A stretch of DNA of 64,000 nt from Xiphias gladius (taxonomy: Eukaryota; Chordata; Actinopteri; Istiophoriformes; Xiphiidae): contig NC_053402.1 in assembly GCF_016859285.1 (NCBI RefSeq), positions 24,570,056 through 24,634,055 on the forward strand, written 5' to 3'. This document shows positions 1-20,741 of the stretch, piece by piece. The position numbers and the translations under genes were made by a program. Position 1 is the first letter of the stretch. Each line of letters begins with the position of its first letter. The notes beneath the pieces were generated by a model. That model saw only the letters and a program-made list of their open reading frames with translations, had not been told where the DNA came from and did not search any database.

Positions 1-227
1 TTAAACGTCTGCATCATCCAGACCACAATATTATCACAAAAATTACAGTTCCTCAGTGGATCCCCTGAAATGTCGCATTCAGTCTTTTGTTGTTGGATCC
101 ACATTTGAGTCCGTTTCTCTGCCCGTCGGCCTGCACCGGAAAACAAGCTGTGATAAAACAGACGCGATGAATTCCTTTTTTTTTTTTTTTCTCTCTCTTT
201 TAAAATGGCGGAGAGCTGAAGAGACAC

Positions 228-3200
228 TCAGCCGAGGAAGGTGGAGATGAAAACGCTGGTGTCCAGGTTGAGAGTGGCGTGCCACCAGCGGTCGGGGAAA
301 TACAGCACCTGATGGAAAAACATTTCCCTGTTAACAACAAAAATACTCCGTTGATATCTCTCGTCATTCTTCTCTTTACTCTGATTATTTAACTATTGTT
401 ATTGTTTCATTCATCCAACTATTTTATTTTAACCTTTTTTAATCATTTAAAAACAGTTAAGGAGTTTCCCTACATGATGGTCTAACACTACATATTTCTA
501 ATTTTTTCTTTCTCCTAAAAAACACTAAATTATTTGGGAACTGCCTTTAAAAACAACAACAACAAAAACAACAACAACTACACTTCAGGCCCCCAGATTT
601 CCAGAACAGCGGCAGCTGTAGTCCTGGCTGTGGCCGCCTCAGATTCTACCGCTGCAGGCAGCAGATCGGCGACCAAGCTCCAGGGTCACGGGGTCATCAT
701 GAAACTTTATTTATATAGCACTTTGTAGACGAAACGTCCAACTCAAAAGTGCCAGTTAAACGTTAGAGCATCTGTGATGTTTGCGCAGCCAAGAAACAAC
801 AATTCAGCCAGAAAATAAAAGGGAAACTAAAAAGGTTCCAGTTGACCTTTGAAGTGACTCAAACTAGTCTCTAAGGGGACAGAGTAACTACAAGCCCCTT
901 CAGTGGATTTTAACCAAATTCTGGGTTCTTTAAGGAGGCCGGTAGCAGAGGATCGGAGTGGGTCAGTTAAATATTCCGGGGCCAGGCCGTTTAACGGTTT
1001 TGTGGAGTTGTGTTCGTCACGCGTCGTCGATGCGGGACAACAATCTCCGTATCAGGGCTCTGTTTCTCTCAACAAAGTCAGCGGCAGCTAAGAGGATCAG
1101 TGTTTTACTTCTGAGACAGAATGGACCCTTTTTTTTTTTTAGACATCGAGGTTAAATGTGTCAAAAAACGTTGAAAATGCCACGAAGAGTCGGTGGAAGC
1201 TCCTGGCTCATAAGTAAAGAGGGGCTGGATAGTCTGGAAAACGGGACGCAGTGTTTCTGTTGGAAGAGTGAAATCTACCGATTCAGTAGAGTCTGATACC
1301 TCTCCGGGTCTGATGGTGCACTCCAGTGGAGCCTCCTCCTCGGGCAGGTGGGGGTAGGTTTCTGTCACCCAGGACAGGGTGGTGTGGTTCGGGTGGAAAT
1401 GAGGCTCCTTATCAGGTGGGTAGAGGAACCAACGCTGTGTGATGAAAAATTAATTGTTCACCTCATTCAAAAGTGATAATTATTCAGTTTATCTGATATT
1501 TACACTCGCTGAGCACTTCATTAGGAAAACACCTGTACACCTGCTTATTCGTGCAATTATCCAACCAGCCAATCACGCGGCTTCAGCACAATGCATACCA
1601 TCCTGCAGCTACAGGTCAGGAGCTTCAGTTAACGTTCACATCAAACATCAGAATGAGGAGAGAGAATATTCTGAGACTGCTGATCTCCTGGGGTTTTCAA
1701 CCACAACAGTCTCTGGAGCTTTTACTCACGATGGAGCCAAAAACCGAAAACATCCAGCGAGCAGCAGTTCAGTGGACGGAAACACCTCGTTGATGAGAGG
1801 TCAGGGATCAGAGGTGAACGTCCAGACCGGTTGGAGCTGACAGAAAGGCCACGGTAACTCAGACAACCACTCTCTACAACTGTGGTGAGCAGAGAAGCTT
1901 CTCAGAACGAGCCACACGTCCAACCTTGAGGTGGATGGACTACAACAGCACAGGACCACGTCTGGTTCCTGTCAGCCAGGAACAGGAATCCGAGGCTGCC
2001 GTGGGCACAGGCTCCCCAGAACTGGATGGGTGAAGACTGGAAAGATGTGACCTGGTCTGATGAATCTGGATTCCTGCTGAGGCAGCAGATGGTCGGGTCA
2101 GAATTTGGCGTCAACAGCATGAATCCATGGACCCAACCTTCCTTGTGTCAACAGTCCAGGATGGTAGAGGTGGTGTGATGGTTTGGGGAATGTGTTCTTG
2201 ACCCACTTTGGCTCCTTAATACCAGTCAGTCATGGTTTTAATGCCACGGCCGGTCTGAGTATTGTCCCTGACCATGTGCTTCACTTTATGGCCACAGTTC
2301 ACCATCTTCTAACGGCTACTTCCTGCAGAATAATGCTCCATGTCACAAAGCAGGAGTCGTCTCAAACTGGTTTCATGAACATGACCGTGAGTTCAGTGGA
2401 CTTCAGTGGCCTCCCCAGTCATCAGATCTGGATCCAGTAGGACCCCTTTGGGATGTGGTAGAACAGGAGACTGGCAGCTTGAATGTGCAGCGGACAAATC
2501 AGCAGAAATGATGTGATGCAGTCACGTCAACATGGACCAGAACCTCAGAGGAAAGTTTCCAAACTCTGGTGGAATCCAGTATCACCCAGTGTTAGCGTGG
2601 TGTTCCTAATAAAGTGCTCACCGACCGTACCCCCCATTCATCAGTCAGACCACAAATCAAACAGCTGCACTCAACACTGACTCAATTCAGCAAACCCTTC
2701 CCCACACCCGAGTTCAAATGATCGAGGACACTCAGTTTGTGATTAAATAAATCAACATGACAGGCAGGAAACGGAAGAGGAGGCTACCTGTTGTTGTTTT
2801 TTACCTTTCTTCCGTAGATGACCTCAGAGTAACCGGGACCGTGCCAATGAAAGGGAACTCCGGTCCCAGGGCCTGAGGACCAAGAAGTAGATCTGGAGTT
2901 ACAGTCACAGTTTCTGCCTCTCTCCCAATCACCAGTTTGATATCTGACATGAGATTTGATGATTGCGTTTGGGTCTAAGGAAACAAAACCTTCTCTGTTT
3001 TTGTTCTACATAAAAGAGAATTTAATTTTTGAGCAGCGCAGCAGGTCATTTAGTAAAACACCGCACTGTAGAAACTCGATATGTCGTCTGCCTTTCTCTT
3101 TGTCTGGCCGACTTGCTCTTGCGTTCGGCTGGAGGAAATTAAAAAGGGAAAAGCTTTGCTTGTTGAACGATGACAGAAAGACCTGGATCACACTGACAAA

Positions 3201-6200
3201 CCGATCTTCAGTGCAGGAGCGTCTCTGGGCTCCAGTCTGCCGAACCAACACTGACCTGCGATCCCGAAGCTGTACGCTCCGCTGGTGTGAGGCAGGACGT
3301 ACGGCGGAGACTCGTAGTGCTCGAACAGACCCTGCCACTCGGTGAAGTTGTTGTCTCCGAAAAAATACAGCGTGTCTGTATAAGAGGGAAACGAGGATTT
3401 GTTTTCAAAGAGTCAACCTGAGAGATACCAAACTGGTTTCATCTGACCAAACAATGTGCAGCCAACATTCATCAGGCTTCTTCTCACGTTCTTTGGTAAA
3501 GTTTAATCTGCAGTTTTGTGAGCAACGGTTTTCTTCTCGGACGCCGTCCGTAGAGGCTGACGTCCTGTCACGTCCTTCACACTGATCACTCACCGCTGCC
3601 CAGGGCGTCATTGGACTGAGGCCTCAGGAAAACGTCCACGTACTCCTGGAAACGGACGTCCACTGGAACACATTCATCACAGTGAGTCGGTGAGTGCGTA
3701 AAGGTAAAAAAAAAGAAAAAGAAATCCCAGCAGGGTTCGTTAGTTTCTGCCAGGTCATCGCGGCGCAGCCCTAGCGAACGTTAGACGTGCGTACCTTTCC
3801 TGTAAGAGTAGGTGTTAGCTGTACTGAGCCTCACTCGCCGGTCGCCATATTCTTGCAGTAAGCTTGACTTGGAGCACAACGACCTGAATTTCTAAAACAA
3901 AGTCAACGTACAGTCGTTTTAACTCCAGCTCAGGACTTGATGTACAGGGCAGTCTGGATGTGTCAGGACGGTGGGTGTCGTGTCGAAACGATGACCGTGA
4001 GGTTTCGACTGAGGGTGAACGGTGTAGGAGCGGTGGCCATGTTTAAACGCACGTGGTCACAAATGGACAAATAAATGGTCTTAATGACGAAAAGAGGCTG
4101 GAATGCATTCAAGGAAAAATCCACCCTGTAACACCTTCACCCTCATTGTGACGTGGTTTTCTTTTTTTTTCCTTTAGTCTGAGGTCCCCCACCCACCCAC
4201 ACACAACCACACACCACCCGTCAGGACACCACCCGTCATGCTCCTGGTGTGTTCATTTAAATGGATTTTAAACAGCTTCCTATCAGTTATGTCGAAGTAA
4301 AAATTTTTACCATATTTTTCTCAAACGAGACAAACTGATCTTGGAATTGTTTTTTGTTTTTTTTGCCCCCCCCCCCCATTACAGTTGGTCAGGTTTGCTT
4401 TGCATTCACATCCTTTACTTGAGTAAAAGTACCAACTCAACAAGGTCAAAATACTCCATTACAAGTGAAAGTCCAGCAGTCACTACTCAAGTCGATGTCG
4501 GCTGAGAATCACTGGTTTAGATCAGGGCTCTAAAACCCTCGGTGTGGTTTCGTCGGATCCAGCGCGGGTTCACCAGAACTGACAAGTCCCAGCCTTTAGT
4601 GTAGCGAGCGTGGGTTTTTCACTCCGTGCGTAATGAATGATTAACTACGTACCGTGTTATCGGTCAGACCTCTCAGGATGACTGGCCTGCTGTATGCGTA
4701 TCTGGGGAAACGGAGGGAGACAGGAGAAAAAAAAAAAAACATTTTACCAGCAGTGTTGAGTCAGCAAATAAACACGTAGCTTTAGCGTAAAGACGCACCA
4801 GGCAGGTTCCTGTTTACAATCTGGAAGGTAAGAAATCCCACTCATTGTATCTGCACGAATCAGAATATGTACAAATATACATGTATACTGATAAGACAGA
4901 TTCTCTGTTTGTCCAAATGAATTATTTCTGCTCTCTCCTCCCATCTTTGTCCAAAACGCTCCATTAACAGGGATATTTTCCCCAGTTCAACTCATTCAGA
5001 TCATTTATTTACGCTTTTCTTTGTTTTCCTTGAATTCGTTTTAGGACGTAGTCGTAGGACGTTTTTCTTTCCCAGAGCAACGGGACTGTTTGAAAACGAG
5101 GATTTATTTGACGTGACCAGTAACAGTGAAGGTTCATAACGGGATTTATGATCAATGTAAGATTTAAGTTCACCAAGAAAAAGCTGTTTGGACAACCGGT
5201 AAATAACACAGGCCGAAACCCGATGAAGCGCAACAACACTATATTTACTCAGAGTAACTTTTAACTTTTACTCGAGGCCGAATAATTCATCAAAGCATCA
5301 GAACCAGTAAATAATGAACTCATCTCCCATTAGGAGGAATGGGACACAGCCAAAGGTGGTGCTCAGGTGCCGCTGGGATCCCTGTGACCACAGGCAGCGA
5401 GGTGTTACCACCAGGTGGGAGAGCTCGCTTTGTTCGCAAGGACCAGGGCTACTGATGCGGTGACTTATTATTTTCATTATCGATTAATCTGCCAATTATT
5501 TATTGTTTGTTCCTTAAAATGTCCAAAAAAAAAATCGTGAAAAATTCCGTTCGCAGTTTCCTGAAACTCGAAACCCTAAAGATATTCAGTTTGTTTTCAC
5601 ATGAGACTTTGTCGGTTACCAGAACAGCTGATGATTAATATCGACTAATCGACGCCGGCGTTTCCACTGGGGCTGATGTGGGAGTGATAACTGATGACTG
5701 CAGCCCTTCGCACCTTGAAAACACCAGTTTCTCCTTCATCGTGATATCAGGAAAAAACCGTCTCGTGTCATGATGACTGACGTTTCATGGACAAAAGAAA
5801 AAAAACCTCAGCTCATTTATCCCACGCACCTTTCAATGAACTGTTGATGTGAGAGCGAAGACCTGTCCAGCACATCGATGTTACAGGGACCTTCATCCTC
5901 CAGGGTGGAATCTGAACTCGGCGACCTGAGCACAGAGGCAGACACGAGGATTAGAAGCGGACAAGTCCCGCATCTGCCGATCTGCCATGTTCTGAGGTTC
6001 TCAATATGAAACAAATCTGGATCTGAGTTCTGCTGCAAAGTCGCCTGCTCTTGTCTCTCACGTAAACTTGAATTATGGGAAATGTGGTAACTGGAGCTGC
6101 AACGTCGATTGATCAGTTGGCCAAAAAAAATCAACAGGTTTGTTCCAAACGTGAAGATTTGATGCTTTTCTTTGTCAAATCTGACAGGGGTTTTTATTTA

Positions 6201-7026
6201 GGGGGGGGTGGGGGGGTGACTGTTGGTCAACTAAAAAAAAAAAAGGAATCTGAACCACATCATCATGAAGCCGTTTTCTGTCATATTGTGTTCTGTTCAT
6301 TTGTTTGTGTTGTTTTCAGTGACATTTTGCAGGTGACTCCCAGGTGAATCCCAGGTGATTCCCAGGTGATTCCCAGGTGAGTGGGGGGCCCATGGGCCCG
6401 TGGCTGGTAGACCTGTTCAATAATCCCATCCATGCCGGTGCAGTAATAACTCTGGTGTGGATTTGGAGCCACTGGGTCACATTACATGGAAGCTAATGAG
6501 AAAAATTAAAAATATTTATGTAAAATAAATGGATTACACATTAGAAATCAAAGTACGTGAGCTCCGTTCACTAGGACGTGCCGGTCAGCACGAAGGTACT
6601 GAGCATCATCAGTATTATGTCATAAAGCAGTAATTTACTGATGGTCCCTAAGTCGACCTCCGGCGGCCGAGCAGGAGGGTGGGGAGCTGAGCTGGCCGCC
6701 CTCCTGCTGCCATCGCCGGCCGAAACTGAGTCAGAGGGCGCCGCTAGCCCCGCAGTGCGTGTCCGTCGCATGTCCGCCTCTTAACGAACTCTTGCCACCG
6801 CAGACGCTAAAGCGGCAGATTTTTGAACGGGGTTTGGAACCGCTGGTGTCGCCGGGGAATGCGGTCAATTTCCCCACAGACGCGTCAGGCGGTCTACGGC
6901 GGGAACGGGTCTGTGAACTCACCAGCCTCCCCCGTCGCCGGACCGCTGCTCTGCCCTCGGCGCGATGAGGAGACATGCCAGGACAAGCCGTGAGCATGTG
7001 GGGAACGCGGCCTTGTTGAGCTCCAT
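228..7026 (-). CDS. jmjd8: JmjC domain-containing protein 8 (nine coding exons, complete)
   Basis: Exons, in transcript order: 7026-6923, 5925-5830, 4701-4653, 3891-3795, 3662-3594, 3375-3256, 2872-2805, 1434-1300, 308-228. All introns are GT-AG, phases agree, and the total is 819 bp (272 aa plus TGA), close to the mammalian length. The N-terminus MELNKAAFPTCSRLVLACLL is a hydrophobic signal peptide, fitting the known ER-lumen location of JMJD8. The rest is a cupin/JmjC-like fold with the family blocks SRPVILRGLTDNT, RLSTANTYSY, FFGDNNFTEW, PFHWHGPGYSEVIYGRK (residues 185-201), ECTIRPGE and FPDRWWHATLNLDTSVFIS near the C-terminus. H187, H189 and H256 are candidate metal-site residues. Family knowledge: JMJD8 is not an established histone demethylase and has been linked to NF-kB signalling and metabolism. 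The start is the first ATG and gives the signal peptide. Possible N-glycosylation sites are NFT and NHT. A Tc1 element sits in the intron between the 1434-1300 exon and the 2872-2805 exon. Confidence 0.93.
1501..2629 (+). mobile_element. Degenerate Tc1/mariner-like transposon with dead transposase
   Basis: The element lies in a jmjd8 intron. Its ends are inverted repeats: the left end reads TGAGCACTTCATTAGGA, and the right end, read inward on the other strand, gives TGAGCACTTTATTAGGA. Each end begins at a TA dinucleotide (1501-1502 and 2628-2629), the target site of Tc1/mariner elements. The length of about 1.1 kb is shorter than a full Tc1. Between the ends, nucleotide blocks on the plus strand resemble a DDE transposase gene of fish Tc1 elements, for example the stretches around 2290-2360 and 2395-2465. 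Stops and frameshifts break the reading frame into pieces of 128 aa or less, so it cannot make an active enzyme. The family assignment rests on remembered similarity to a common fish Tc1 repeat. Confidence 0.85.
5446..5708. repeat. MITE copy (GGCTGCAACTAA family), degenerate
   Basis: This intronic stretch of jmjd8 opens with a diverged GGGCTACTGATG end, contains TTTTCATTATCGATTAATCTGCC, and closes at GACTGCAGCCCTT, the reverse complement of a GGCTGCAAC-type end. It is one of about fifteen related copies in the window. Confidence 0.6.
6331..6381 (+). repeat. Short 11-bp tandem repeat
   Basis: About four and a half copies of an 11-bp unit close to CCCAGGTGATT stand head to tail in jmjd8 intron 1. 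Copies differ by one or two bases. Confidence 0.85.
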
Positions 7027-7210
7027 TCACAGCCGAAGCGCGGAAAACTTGAATTCAACACCGTCCGTGTCAGGCGGGCGTCTCGCGCGGCCGGAGGGCG
7101 ACAGCTGCCTCCAGCTGCCTCCAGCTGCCTCGAGCTGCCGTCTCGCTTCCTGCAGGAGGTCCAATCAGAAGACACCACAGCGCGTGCGGCGTTCAGGGAA
7201 CATGGGAGCT
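7027..7210 (-). promoter_or_regulatory. Probable jmjd8 promoter and 5' UTR
   Basis: The stretch just upstream of the jmjd8 ATG is GC-rich. It holds a CCAAT box read as CCAATCAG on the plus strand near 7160 and three tandem copies of a 10-bp unit close to AGCTGCCTCC near 7104-7138. No TATA box was seen, which fits a housekeeping-type promoter. The transcription start cannot be placed from sequence alone. Confidence 0.45.
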
Positions 7211-7263
7211 CTGAAGACCCGAACCATGGCAAACTAACTGTGCGTGTGTCAGTGTACACACCC

Positions 7264-7545
7264 CCCATGGGGGGTGGTGGTGTGTCTTCCTCAAGCTCGG
7301 GTCCCCCACCAGAGGCCTGGGGGTTTGAGGGCTCTGCGCAGTGTCTTAGCTGCTCTTCTGGACCGAGACCTCAGATGTTGTACCCAGAAGCTGCTGGAGC
7401 CCTTCTCCCAGTTTGTGGGTCTCAGCCCCCAGTGCTCCACTGGCACCACTGTTGCCTTTACTCCCCACATCTTTTCTAGCTCCTGTTTCAGCCCTCGGTA
7501 TTTTTCCATCTTCTCATGTTTCTTCTTGATGTTGCTGTCGCTTGG
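7264..7545 (-). mobile_element. Fragment of a LINE ORF2 C-terminal region
   Basis: Read on the minus strand, this stretch encodes pieces such as EKYRGLKQELEKMWGVKATV, then a frameshifted or diverged middle, then KTLRRALKPPGLW. These match from memory the C-terminal end of reverse-transcriptase proteins encoded by a common fish LINE, whose usual form reads EKMW-VKATVVPVVIGALG and LRRTLKLPGLW. The copy is 5'-truncated and broken. An AT/GT microsatellite follows it at 7556-7596. The exact LINE clade is not certain. Confidence 0.7.
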
Positions 7546-7555
7546 GCAAAAAAAT

Positions 7556-7596
<41 letters not shown>
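7556..7596 (+). repeat. (AT)n(GT)n compound microsatellite
   Basis: A run of alternating AT about 17 bases long passes directly into a GT run of about 24 bases. It borders the LINE fragment, where simple repeats often arise from the element's tail. Confidence 0.95.
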
Positions 7597-9680
7597 AGAC
7601 ACACACATATTTGTGTGTAGTGTATAGTCTCCGTTTCATACTCTGACATATATTTCATGTACTTTGGATTTATTATTATCCCTATAGAACTACTGAATTG
7701 TCTTGTCAAGTCACAATTTGACCTTAATTCAGGGAGTTTCACCTCTGGACTCGTTACTTCTGCACATACAGTGTGTTTGTAGAGCTTCGTATTGGCACAA
7801 GACACAAAGTACTGTAATGTGATATATAACGTGTATAGCTTTTAAATGTAATTCCCTTCGTTTATTACTTTGTTGTATTTATTAATGTAGGCAGTTTCCT
7901 TCCTCTTTGGTCGTTCTCTTGTGCTGCTGTCGCTGTTCTCCTCTACCCCGGGTGGTCGGGGCCGTTCGCAGCCTGACAGGAATCTCTGCGGACGCTGCTC
8001 GGGGCTTTGAATAACGTTTGTCAACTGCAGGTTTCATTTACACTTGATATGTATCCTAAAAGGACAGTAGCACCGATCACCTTTCTGACTTTTCTGCCAC
8101 TGCTGCCCTCTGACTCTCAGTCATCCATCGTTTATTCCCTTCTCTCACTCGCTTTCCTTCAAGGAGAAGGAAGGACAGAGTCGCGCATTCGTATCGTAGC
8201 ACCATAACGGCAAATGCTGAGAAAAAACCCCATTTATTCAACATTATACAGGCAGATCATTTTTAAGTGTTTAAAAAATATATTCAAAACTAAATCACAA
8301 GCTTTACGAAAAGATACCAAACATATAGGAACACCTGTACAGTGCAATCCAATGTAATCCGGTCAGACAGTGCAGCAATAAATCCTTCGAGATACTCAGT
8401 CGTTGTTGAGACTGTGTCAGTGTGTGGTTTTGTACTGAACCATAACATGGACCCAATGGAGGGGGTTTCTAATACATGACTACGCCTGCCAACAATAAAT
8501 GTATAATTGTAAATGAAATAAAGACGTACTTCATGTAAGATATGCATAAACAGTAAATCACAGTTGCAGGTGCTCAGTGCAAAAAACCAATGTGAGGCCA
8601 TCAAAACATTAGAGTAAGGTACTAATAACAGAGAAAAGAGGTAAATCCAGTCAATATAAAGATGTCTCCTCACCGTCACTTCTGCCACTTCACAGGTTTC
8701 GAGTTTAGAAACTTCTAAAATTCACCATCAGTGCAAATGTGAAACATTTCCGCTCACAAACACAAAGATTCACATGTACAGAAAAATAAAAAACAATCTG
8801 AGTTTTTCGATATTTGAACGAAGACCTGATATCGTTTGTATATTTGATCAATTTCAGACCAAAATCGATTTAGACTGTGTTTTTGATCAGTCAGTACATT
8901 TTTTAAAAAAGATTAATTAATTATTGAGGCGTTGTAAAACTCAAGCTACAAATAAAATAAAAACACCATTACATTTAAGAATTAATCATTTATTCTATTT
9001 GTTTCCTCGTTGTGTCTTTAAATTCTGAAGAAATAATTGAATTTTATAGTAGAATGGAAAATTCATTTTAAAGGGGTTTTTTAAATTTCTAATGTTTGTC
9101 AGTCGAACATGTTCCACATCTTCTACATTTCATTTGCTTGATTCATTAACACACCGCTTACGCGTTTTTAAATTTAAATGATCACAAAATGGAATAAAGG
9201 GAAGATTAAATACATTTGTTGAATTTGTTATTTAAAAGCCTAAATTTTGCAACAGCATTTTGAAAATGTAGTCATTAATTTTAAAGTTAAAGGCAGAATA
9301 TGGAAATAGAGTTATTAACTGGTAAATTTAACGAACTTTGAATGTTTTAGTTTAAGGCTTAAAGTATTAGTTCATTATTTTAAATATCTTTTTAAAAAAT
9401 GCGACCATGTGTTTTTTAACTAATCCTAATTAACCACTATAGAAGGCTATAATTATTATAGCGGTTCAATACAGGCTCCATAAATGTGCAGTATTTCAAA
9501 ATAATGACAATAATTAATTTAATTCCATTATATCGAACATGGTCGACAGTAATGTGGAAAATTCCCAGATGGGTTCTGGTTATTTCACCGGTTTCCAACG
9601 ATCAGTCAATTAATCAACAGATCATTTAATTATAACTATTTTGATGATTGTTTTTAGTCATTTTATAAGCAAAAAGTGCC
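7597..9680. other. Intergenic stretch without a recognised gene
   Basis: No exon of a known protein was recognised here. The base composition is AT-rich from about 8700 to 9650. On the minus strand an AATAAA signal near 8232 and an open frame of 132 codons (8688-8290) suggest either a 3' UTR of the downstream protease gene transcript or an unrelated transcript end. The 132-codon frame resembles no family I know. Confidence 0.5.
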
Positions 9681-9683
9681 AAC

Positions 9684-9727
9684 ACAGTGTTGGGCGTTGG
9701 CACACCCAACCCAACGCCCAACACTGT
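9684..9727. repeat. Perfect 17-bp inverted repeat with 10-base loop
   Basis: The left arm (9684-9700, ACAGTGTTGGGCGTTGG) is the exact reverse complement of the right arm (9711-9727). The loop is CACACCCAAC. The strand would fold into a GC-rich hairpin. It lies between jmjd8 and the protease gene in otherwise AT-rich DNA. No polyadenylation or coding role is visible. Confidence 0.95.
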
Positions 9728-10416
9728 CAAAAATCAAATCTCAAATTAGAAGTGGAAAAAGGCGGCAACAAACAAAAAAGGGAATCGGCCAAAGGTTTCC
9801 CACCGGCGCGTGAAAAGCGTCGGCAGTGAGGGGCTTCTTCACAGGACGACCAAGGCAGCGACACGGTTAAACACAGGTGTGGAGCAGACCGCTCCCAAAA
9901 CAGGTGTGGGCTCTCACATAGCAGCCGGGGTTGGGTTGGGGGGGTTAAACGAAACACGTCAGCCACGGTATTCTAACCACACGTGAAGCTCTACGTGCGT
10001 TTTGTGCTTCCACAGTTCGCCACTTTTTTTCACCTCAAAAAAAAAAGGAGGATTCGATTCTTTTCTCTGTAATGTTTTGGGGTTTGTAGATTGTTTTTTA
10101 TATTCATTTCAAATACATTCTTCTCTCTATTGACACAACCTTTAATCGATTCATTATATTAGAAAATAATCAGCAGATTCATTGATAATGAGAACGTTAA
10201 TCAAGTGTCATTTTCTTAATAAGAGGTCCTGATCCACTTTGTTTCTTGTTGACTTCTTTCTGGAAAATGACTGAAACCCAGGAAAATGAACCAGTGGAAG
10301 TATTTCAGTCCATGCGCTGATTTTCTTTGCAGGTTTTAAGACAAATCAATCTCCAAGTGAGTCTGAAACCATAAACCTTGCTCAGCAGCCTGCAACCTCC
10401 GGCATCGCGAAACCTC

Positions 10417-19246
<8,830 letters not shown>

Positions 19247-20720
19247 GGTGCGATTCTACAAACTGTGTGTGGTAATAAACAGAGGAGTGGAGCAGGGTCT
19301 ACTGGAACAGGAAGGCGTGACTCGGTCTGCACGAAAGCTGCTCTCCTGTCAGGTGCAGTGGGCTGCTGTCACTCTCCACCCACAAAGGCACCACCTCACT
19401 TACCACATACGCCCTCCTTTAGAAACATAACCAAATACTGGCTGCCAGCACAGCCAGACCCAGGCTTTCTGGGGTCCTGAGCGTCGGACTGCTTCTGAAG
19501 TGTCTGTTGTCGTTTTCATGTAACATGTTTTTCTGGTGTCAGACAACAGAACTAGTTGTCTGACAGCAAATAGAGGTGTGTGCCTGCGGTCGGGGCAAAA
19601 CCGGCGACTCTCTTCTAGGGAAAGCAGCTACGGTTTGTCCAGAAAGTCGCTGGATTTGTCGCTTGGTGCTTTTGTGAAGAAAAGACTAAACGGTTCTGAA
19701 AAGTCGGTAAATGTAGCGACAAAGGCGCTAAGTTGGCGACAGTGCCGGCCCCGAGCTCACGTCTGACGTGCCTGGAAAGGCAGGGCAATGAACAACCTTT
19801 TACTGTTTTACAAGACTGAATAAAAGCAGATGTAGAGCGACTTTGTGATTCATTTACATCATTTTATAGAGATCTGTTTTTACTTTGACAGTGAAAGGTC
19901 TTTTTCTGTTGATCAGTGTATAAAAAGTCTCATCAGATCTGTTGTGATTCAATGTTATAAAACAATGAATCATGAAAACTTCCAGGGCGGTGTAATGTTT
20001 CCTCTTGTGTGACACGGAGAGGGAATAATGAAGGTTTGACGTGAACCCACATTCCTGTCTGTATGAAGTGGCCAACATCCCCACAACAGGTGTTGCTGAT
20101 TGAGATAAATCGGTTCAAGTACAATCTGACACATTTGAAGGACTTTGGTACGATTTTAAATTTGACTCAATAAATCACAAATACAAAAAAAACTGTATGT
20201 CAATATTTCTGCCAGTAAAATAGAAATAAAGAGACAAAGGCCAGTGTCTGTATCTCAAATGTAGTTACTACACAACAGTAAATGATTAAAACTTGTAATA
20301 TACAGGCCTAATCCATTATTTGAATCATAGATTACACTTATTTTTACATATTTATTTACATAATCGGGGAGTTTGAGATTAAACATGTAAGAATTTGTGT
20401 TTCTCAGATTATCAGAATTAAAACTGTAGACCCTTTTTTTCCCACCTCTATTAGTAAATTTAACAGCATCAGAAAATATCCCAGAAATCAATTTTAACGT
20501 GAGTTTTTACTCAAATTCTACCTATTTTTATATTGGATTAAATGTCGGACGGACATTTAAATATCTAGATTCATGTACATAAATAAAAATGTAGGATTTA
20601 ATCCGTCCATAAACAACCTTTCACGGAATCCATTAGAAAAACTCTCGATTTCAGACGTTTTTGATCGTCTGATTAACGTAGAGTCGTCTGAAACACCGCT
20701 TACAAATTAGAACTGGTCGA
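19247..20720. other. Spacer between the protease gene and hsp70
   Basis: These two genes are divergent, so the stretch includes the upstream region of both. No TATA box was found at the expected place for the protease gene. From 19780 to 20690 the DNA is AT-rich. No coding exon or RNA gene was recognised. Confidence 0.5.
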
Positions 20721-20726
20721 TAAGGT

Positions 20727-20741
20727 CTTCTCGCAATTTCG
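20727..20741 (+). promoter_or_regulatory. Upstream heat-shock-element-like site
   Basis: TTCTCGCAATTTC has the TTCnnGAAnnTTC spacing with one mismatch (GCA for GAA). The surrounding 26 bases (GTCTTCTCGCAATTTCGGCA and on) recur almost unchanged at 21703-21728 inside the hsp70 intron, where the site is perfect. Confidence 0.55.

Noticed and set aside
1454-1840. 128-codon open frame on the plus strand
   Set aside because: It crosses the left end of the Tc1 copy and is not a conserved transposase frame.
6731-7030. 99-codon minus-strand frame overlapping jmjd8 exon 1
   Set aside because: It starts four bases before the jmjd8 ATG in another frame; the jmjd8 frame gives a signal peptide and joins the next exon in phase.
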